From positions 55,953,501 through 56,017,500 of the forward strand of contig CM066731.1 in NCBI GenBank assembly GCA_033961575.1: a stretch of DNA of 64,000 nt, written 5' to 3'. Below the pieces are notes generated by a model. It made no database searches. It had not been told where the DNA came from and worked only from the letters and a program-made list of their open reading frames with translations. The position numbers and the translations under genes are program-made. Origin of the DNA: Aselliscus stoliczkanus. Lineage: Eukaryota > Chordata > Mammalia > Chiroptera > Hipposideridae. Shown in pieces: positions 59,241 through 64,000 of this stretch; position 1 is the first letter of the stretch, and every line of letters starts with the position of its first letter.

Positions 59241-59249
59241 TACTGCAAT

Positions 59250-59895
59250 TCAGAACCTTGGTTTAATTCAAACATCTGCCTTCTCTACTTCTGTTTCTGA
59301 GGTGCTGGTGGGCTGCTGGAGGAAACCACATAAATGTGAGCAATGGTGACATTATATTTTTATGGTTCTCAATTTCAACTGCCTTCTTAGCACCATTTCC
59401 CACTACAGCTATTTCAAAAGCTTGCCAACCTCTTCAAGTCCCCAATTCCAACATCTAGAATCTTTCTCTAAGCAAATTAAACTTTATTTATAGTTACAGA
59501 GGAGATTAAGGGTATTTTAATGGAAATTCCTCAAGTGTCCTATCAATATGCCTAAAAACACATCCATTTCTGCTTCTGTTTTTTTGTTTCTTCTTTCAGT
59601 CTTTTAGAAAGATGTGTTCTTCTTCTATTCAAGCCAATCCTTCCTCTGTACTCATTATCTATTTCCTTTACTCTCTTCTGTGACTTCAATCATAAATTGC
59701 TCTTTCCTATGCTGCATTTTTCTTTTACTATATTTTGCTTGTTACTGCACCTTTATTATTTTGTCTGATAACGTGACTATTGCAAAAGATTAAATTCTAT
59801 GGAAGTGTAAAAGCCATTCTCCACATAAATTAAAAATTAATATCTGAAAAATCAGCTATTGCTATTGTTTTCTGCTTCTGCATAGTGGTCTTTTA
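59250..59895. other. Unassigned sequence
   Basis: Nothing recognised. Confidence 0.4.
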
Positions 59896-59899
59896 CAGG

Positions 59900-60535
59900 A
59901 CATTCTCCATAGCCTCCTAAATGTGGCTGATAGAAGCCACAACTGTTGTCCTTTGACTAATACTCCCAGTTCCTCAGCCAAGTGCTCTCCTTGACTCAAA
60001 TCCTCCAATGACTTCCTCTCTTTTGCAGAGGAAAAACCAAAATTCTAAAAATGGTCCTACATGGACTGATCCTTCCTATTTCTCATCTTCTATTATGTCC
60101 TCTGCTTTCATTTCATCCTGGCCTCACTGGTCTCTTTACATCCGTTATATAAGAAACACATTCTGAGTATTTGGCCCTGTGGTTCTGTCAATCTGGAATT
60201 CTCTTTCCCAGGTATCCATATGACTTGTTTGCTCACTTGTTTCAGGTGCCTCCTCAAAATTACTCTTGCCAGGCCTTCAATGAGTACTTTGTATAAAATA
60301 GCAATACTTTTATCCTGCCCCTGTGCTCTTGGCAATATTTCACTTCATAGCCCTTAATATTACCAATTTAATATGTTTGTTTATTGATTGTTCCTCCTTA
60401 CTAGATTGTGAATTCTATGAGAGCAAGGATGTTTGTATTTTTGATTCATTGTGGTATCAAAGTCACCTGAACAGTAACTGACATGAAGGAAGCATTCAGA
60501 AAACATTTCTTGAATAAATACTTTTTATTCCTCTC
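59900..60535 (+). mobile_element. L2 LINE 3' end
   Basis: Classic sense L2 order: CAATCTGGAATTCTCTTTCC, TCAGGTGCCTCCTCAAAATT, TAGATTGTGAATTCTATGAG, AGCAAGGATGTTTGTATTTT, ACATTTCTTGAATAAATA. Confidence 0.88.
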
Positions 60536-60549
60536 TGTCTATTTTTTGT

Positions 60550-60935
60550 GGTTTCTCGGAGCAAAGACACTTATTTGGTAAGGTCTCAAGTTGTTTCTGT
60601 GTTAGCTAAAAGCTCTGCTGAAACAACCCTCCTTCACAAATCCTGGGATTACTGTTTTCAGCTCTACTATGAGCCTATATTCATTATTTGCTGAGGTAAT
60701 TTTATTTCAGAAGGCTTCCCTGACATGGACCTTGGTGAGGCAACTCTGAGCCATCTCATTGGTCTAGGTAGCTTCAGATCTCCAGTAGCAGATCTGAATA
60801 TTGTGCAGTTGATGACCTAAGATACAACCATCTTTGTCTACCAGGAAATCATATCCTTAATTGAATTACAAAAAGCTCCATATTTGCCTAAGAGACACTT
60901 AAGCAACTCCTCCCCCCAATAAAAGTCGATTCCTT
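60550..60935. other. Unassigned sequence
   Basis: Nothing recognised. Confidence 0.4.
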
Positions 60936-60939
60936 CCAT

Positions 60940-62390
60940 TTAAAAAATGCTGCATGCTATATACATATGTATGTATATAAATTTATATATACACATATGT
61001 AAATTTTTAATTTACATAAGTGGAATTATCATTTATTTACTATCTTTTATTCAACCTGCTCTCCTTACTTAACAATCTATTATCATTTTCCCATCTCAGT
61101 ACATAAATAGCTGATTTATTCTCTTTAATGTTTGCAAAGCTGCCATTTTTAAACTCTCTTATTGATTTCAATGTATGACTCTTTAAACATCACTGAAAGA
61201 AACAACCCTGAAGATGCACCTTTAAACTGCTATTTCCTAAGGAAATTATTAGAAGTGGAATCCATTGACCAAAATGTGTAAACATTTAAAATTTACTTTT
61301 ATTGCCAAATTATCTCCAGAAAATGGTGCCAATTTATACTCACACCAATAATTAAATTACTTGATAGTTTCCCATATTCTCATTATCACTATCACTGGCA
61401 GTATTATTTTTCAATCATTTTAGATCTAATAGGGAAGATAAGTTATCTCATTATTTTTACTTTGCACATCTTTGATTCATAGTAAGGTTAAGCATGTTTC
61501 CTATTTATGTTATCCGTATATATTTTTGTTTTTCTTCATTACTCCTTCTCATTTTTCTGATAAGATGATTCACTTTTTAGTACATGATTAAATTTTGTAA
61601 TATTTCACATACAGATTGTCTTTGAATTATGATGGTTCAACTTATGAATTTTTGAGTTTATGATGGTGTAAAATAGATATGTATTTGGTAGAAACCTTAT
61701 CCCAGGCTAGCAATATGTGACATGATGCTCTCTTGGGAAACTGGGCAGTGGCAGTGAGCTGCTCTTACAAGTCAGCCATGTGATCATGAGGTAAACGACT
61801 GATACTCTACAATGTTCTGTGTTTCTAGCATTGTTGGGATATTGAGTTTTGTGTTTTTACATCCCATGATGTCTACAAAATATCCAGCTCTGTATCCTGC
61901 TTCTGGTGCAAAGAAGAGTAAGGCAATTACTCTTGAGATGAAACTCAGGATAACTGCCCAACTGTAGGCTAATGTAAGTATCCTGACCATGCTTAAGTTA
62001 GGATAGGCTAACCTATGATGTTTGGTAGGTTAGGTGTATTATATGCCTTTTCAACTTAGGATATTTTCAATTTACAATGAATATATCAGGAGGTAATCCC
62101 ATCATAAGTTGAGTAACATCTGTATATAGAATCAAGCCTGTTATTCAAATCATTTGTATGTTTACCTTTTTGTTGATTTATTTGACCTACCAAATTCTAG
62201 AAGAGTTTTTAAAATGTTCCAATACTACCATGGCTTTGATTAATTCTCCTTATATGTTTAATACATTTTGCTTTATGTATTAAAATACAATGTTGTTGGA
62301 TATACAAAGGTTAATGACCTTTGTATGCTTTTGATGGATTTTATTCCTTGGTGGAGTAGTTTCTACTTAGTTGTTAAACAGTTTTTTTTC
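60940..62390 (-). mobile_element. Old LINE-1 3'UTR/ORF2 fragment (antisense), split by a DNA transposon
   Basis: 60940-61609 has antisense L1M-type 3' phrases (CAACCTGCTCTCCTTACTTA, ATTAGAAGTGGAATCCATTG, TATTGCCAAATTATCTCCAG, CTCACACCAATAATTAAATT). 62125-62390 looks like antisense ORF2 endonuclease-part sequence. The Tigger-like element at 61612-62122 sits between. Confidence 0.7.
61612..62122. mobile_element. Tigger-like (TcMar) non-autonomous DNA transposon
   Basis: A 511-bp element bounded by TA on both sides (61610-61611 and 62123-62124) with diverged inverted termini: CAGATTGTCTTTGAATTATG at the left, CATAAGTTGAGTAACATCTG at the right. Internal CAACTTATGAATTTTTGAGT and AGTTAGGATAGGCTAACCTA recall MER-type Tigger derivatives. 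The exact family name was not determined. Confidence 0.8.
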
Positions 62391-62399
62391 CCCAAAATG

Positions 62400-63415
62400 T
62401 GAATGTTTTGCAGTTTGTCATGAGAAATTAGAGCTTTGCTAAAGTTTTGGCTTAAATAAAGTCTTTTCCTTCAATTTTGCTTCTTTAACTTCCTTTGTAA
62501 TATGGAGGGGAGTTCTCTAAGAGTTTTTTTTTTTTTAGATTTTTCTGTTTTCCATTTTCAACCTCCGATTCTTAACTAGTTCTAATAATTCTGCTAAAGT
62601 TAATTTTAATTACATAACAATAGCAAACAAACACGAGCATACCAACAAATAACTCCCCTGCCCAATTCCTTGTTTAAATATGAACACTCTTGTAGTTCTC
62701 ACTTTACACATTTTTTATCTTTTATTGTTAAGTTACACAAAAGATAGTCTTTTAATCCACCAGTTCCTCACACTTGCCTTTATTCTATACTTCTTTCTAA
62801 AACTGGGCTTCTTCCTCGCCTCGCTATGGAATCCACTCAGGCAAAGTCACCAGTTATATCTAAATTGCCCTTACCCAACCCATTCTTGTGTTATTTGATC
62901 TCTTGTGCATTTAAAACCATTTAACTCTGTTATGGATATACTTTTATCCTTTGACTTTTACAACATATTCACTTCTTAGACTCCTATGTTATTTTTGTCT
63001 CCTCTGTATGCCCTTTTCACACACAAGTTTACCTGTATTTATAGCTTCAATATCTATCCATATGTGGATCATCCTGCAATCTGTTCCTCTAAGGAAAATT
63101 TCTCTCCTGAACTCCAGATAAATAGAATGCTGGATAGTCTGTGTGGATATCCCAAAAGAATCTAAGAGCACACACCAAAGCTTATTTTCTTCCCTCTACT
63201 GTATTTGCTTTAGATTTCCAAATAGCACCTGAAAGTCTTTGTTATATCTGTTAGATTCTAGATTAGCTTTTTTTCTACTAGGTCAATGATATTCAAATGA
63301 GAGACTGGAAGTTTTGAAGATCCATAGTCTGTCAGAAATGTAAGAAAGTCATACCTCTGGGTTAGAACTCACTTCTGGATGTCTTGCCCATACGATGAAT
63401 GTGGAAACAGGAAAA
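62400..63415. other. Unassigned AT-rich sequence
   Basis: Nothing recognised. Confidence 0.4.
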
Positions 63416-63419
63416 AATG

Positions 63420-63530
63420 TGGAGAACTGATGTTATGGATAGTGAATCCTTGAAGTCAGAGACTGAGTGTTATTCACCTTTTGAAACTAGCATAGGACCT
63501 GGAGCATATTAAGTATCTAATATATGACTA
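63420..63530 (+). mobile_element. L2 LINE 3' end
   Basis: TGAAGTCAGAGACTGAGTGT, AACTAGCATAGGACCTGGAG, ATTAAGTATCTAATATATGA: a diverged L2 terminus. Confidence 0.6.
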
Positions 63531-63539
63531 TTAAACTAA

Positions 63540-64000
63540 TTTCAACTCGCTCTTGGTTGAGCCTTACTTATAGCTTGAAACTTTGTTGAATGGTAGAAGA
63601 AAGACACCAACATTTCCCAGGGATAATCCTAATGCTAAACCATATGAAACTAAAAGTTTCCTATAAAATTGAAATTTTTATGCTACATTGGGTGAGTGTA
63701 GGATGAAAATGTTGAAATCTATAAAAAGTCAAAATTTTTACTAATTTATATAATTTTACTTTGTCAAAGAATCAAATTTATTGGCACATTTAACTTGTAG
63801 ATATGTTAACTTTTTTTTTGGCATGCAAAAATATGTCATACTTTTGACCCTAGTGTTTCTGCTTCCTCTTTAAACACTGTTGATTCTTTCATTGAATGCC
63901 CTAAAATGTTCTGCCAGTTTTAAACCCAGGAGGTTGGTACCCATCTGTTTAACTGGAAACCAACTAATCCAAACAGACACTTCTCTTCTTAGGAGGTATT
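63540..64000. other. Unassigned sequence to window end
   Basis: Nothing recognised. Confidence 0.4.

Overview
This window looks like mammalian nuclear DNA from a gene-poor intergenic or large-intron region. It is AT-rich and packed with interspersed repeats. No open reading frame exceeds about 320 codons, and the only protein-coding matches I recognise are decayed transposon proteins: LINE-1 ORF1 and ORF2, and a mariner transposase. I find no convincing host exon, tRNA, rRNA or snRNA gene. Ancient MIR, L2 and MLT1-type repeats indicate a eutherian mammal. Three further signs suggest a bat, possibly a rhinolophoid bat (horseshoe, leaf-nosed or false-vampire group): a young mariner with an 80-bp satellite element, L1 3' ends of a form I associate with bats, and tRNA-derived SINEs whose long 3' tail ends in CCCCAATAAAATCTT and resembles what I remember of the rhinolophoid Rhin-1 SINEs. 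The bat assignment comes from memory of repeat families, not from a search.

Layout. 1-2000 is mostly unassigned sequence after a (TC)n tract. 2015-9995 is an old antisense L1, split by two SINEs and by a younger element at about 6515-8860. That younger element reads, in its own sense, as CpG-rich 5'UTR, ORF1, 3'UTR and poly(A), with no ORF2: a half-L1. 9996-11670 is an older antisense HAL1/L1-like remnant. 13055-13850 holds a long SINE beside a 5'-inverted L1 tail. 14020-15329 is a full-length dead mariner. An ERVL-MaLR LTR lies at about 16425-16890, and a GC-richer unassigned block at 18340-19860. 22087-28155 is a sense L1 with 5'UTR, ORF1 and ORF2 but no 3' end, abutting an MLT1-like LTR at 28155-28510. 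28600-48960 mixes L2, MIR, SINEs, possible LTRs, microsatellites and unassigned DNA, including an unexplained direct repeat (32760-32925 and 33484-33650). 48968-49047 is an 80-bp mariner MITE. 49385-52275 is a second sense L1 5'UTR plus ORF1, followed by an antisense 3'UTR fragment of the half-L1 type (52340-52850). 53170-56790 is mostly unassigned. 57300-62390 is dominated by old antisense L1 with an L2 and a 511-bp Tigger-like DNA transposon. 62400-64000 is unassigned apart from an L2 end.

There is no operon or pathway here. The functional relations are parasitic: L1 machinery supplies retrotransposition for the SINEs and for the half-L1, and mariner transposase would have mobilised the MITE. 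The most distinctive things seen are the ORF2-less L1, the mariner/MITE pair, and SINE classes that share a 3' tail while carrying different tRNA-like heads. All repeat boundaries were estimated by eye and may be off by tens of bases.
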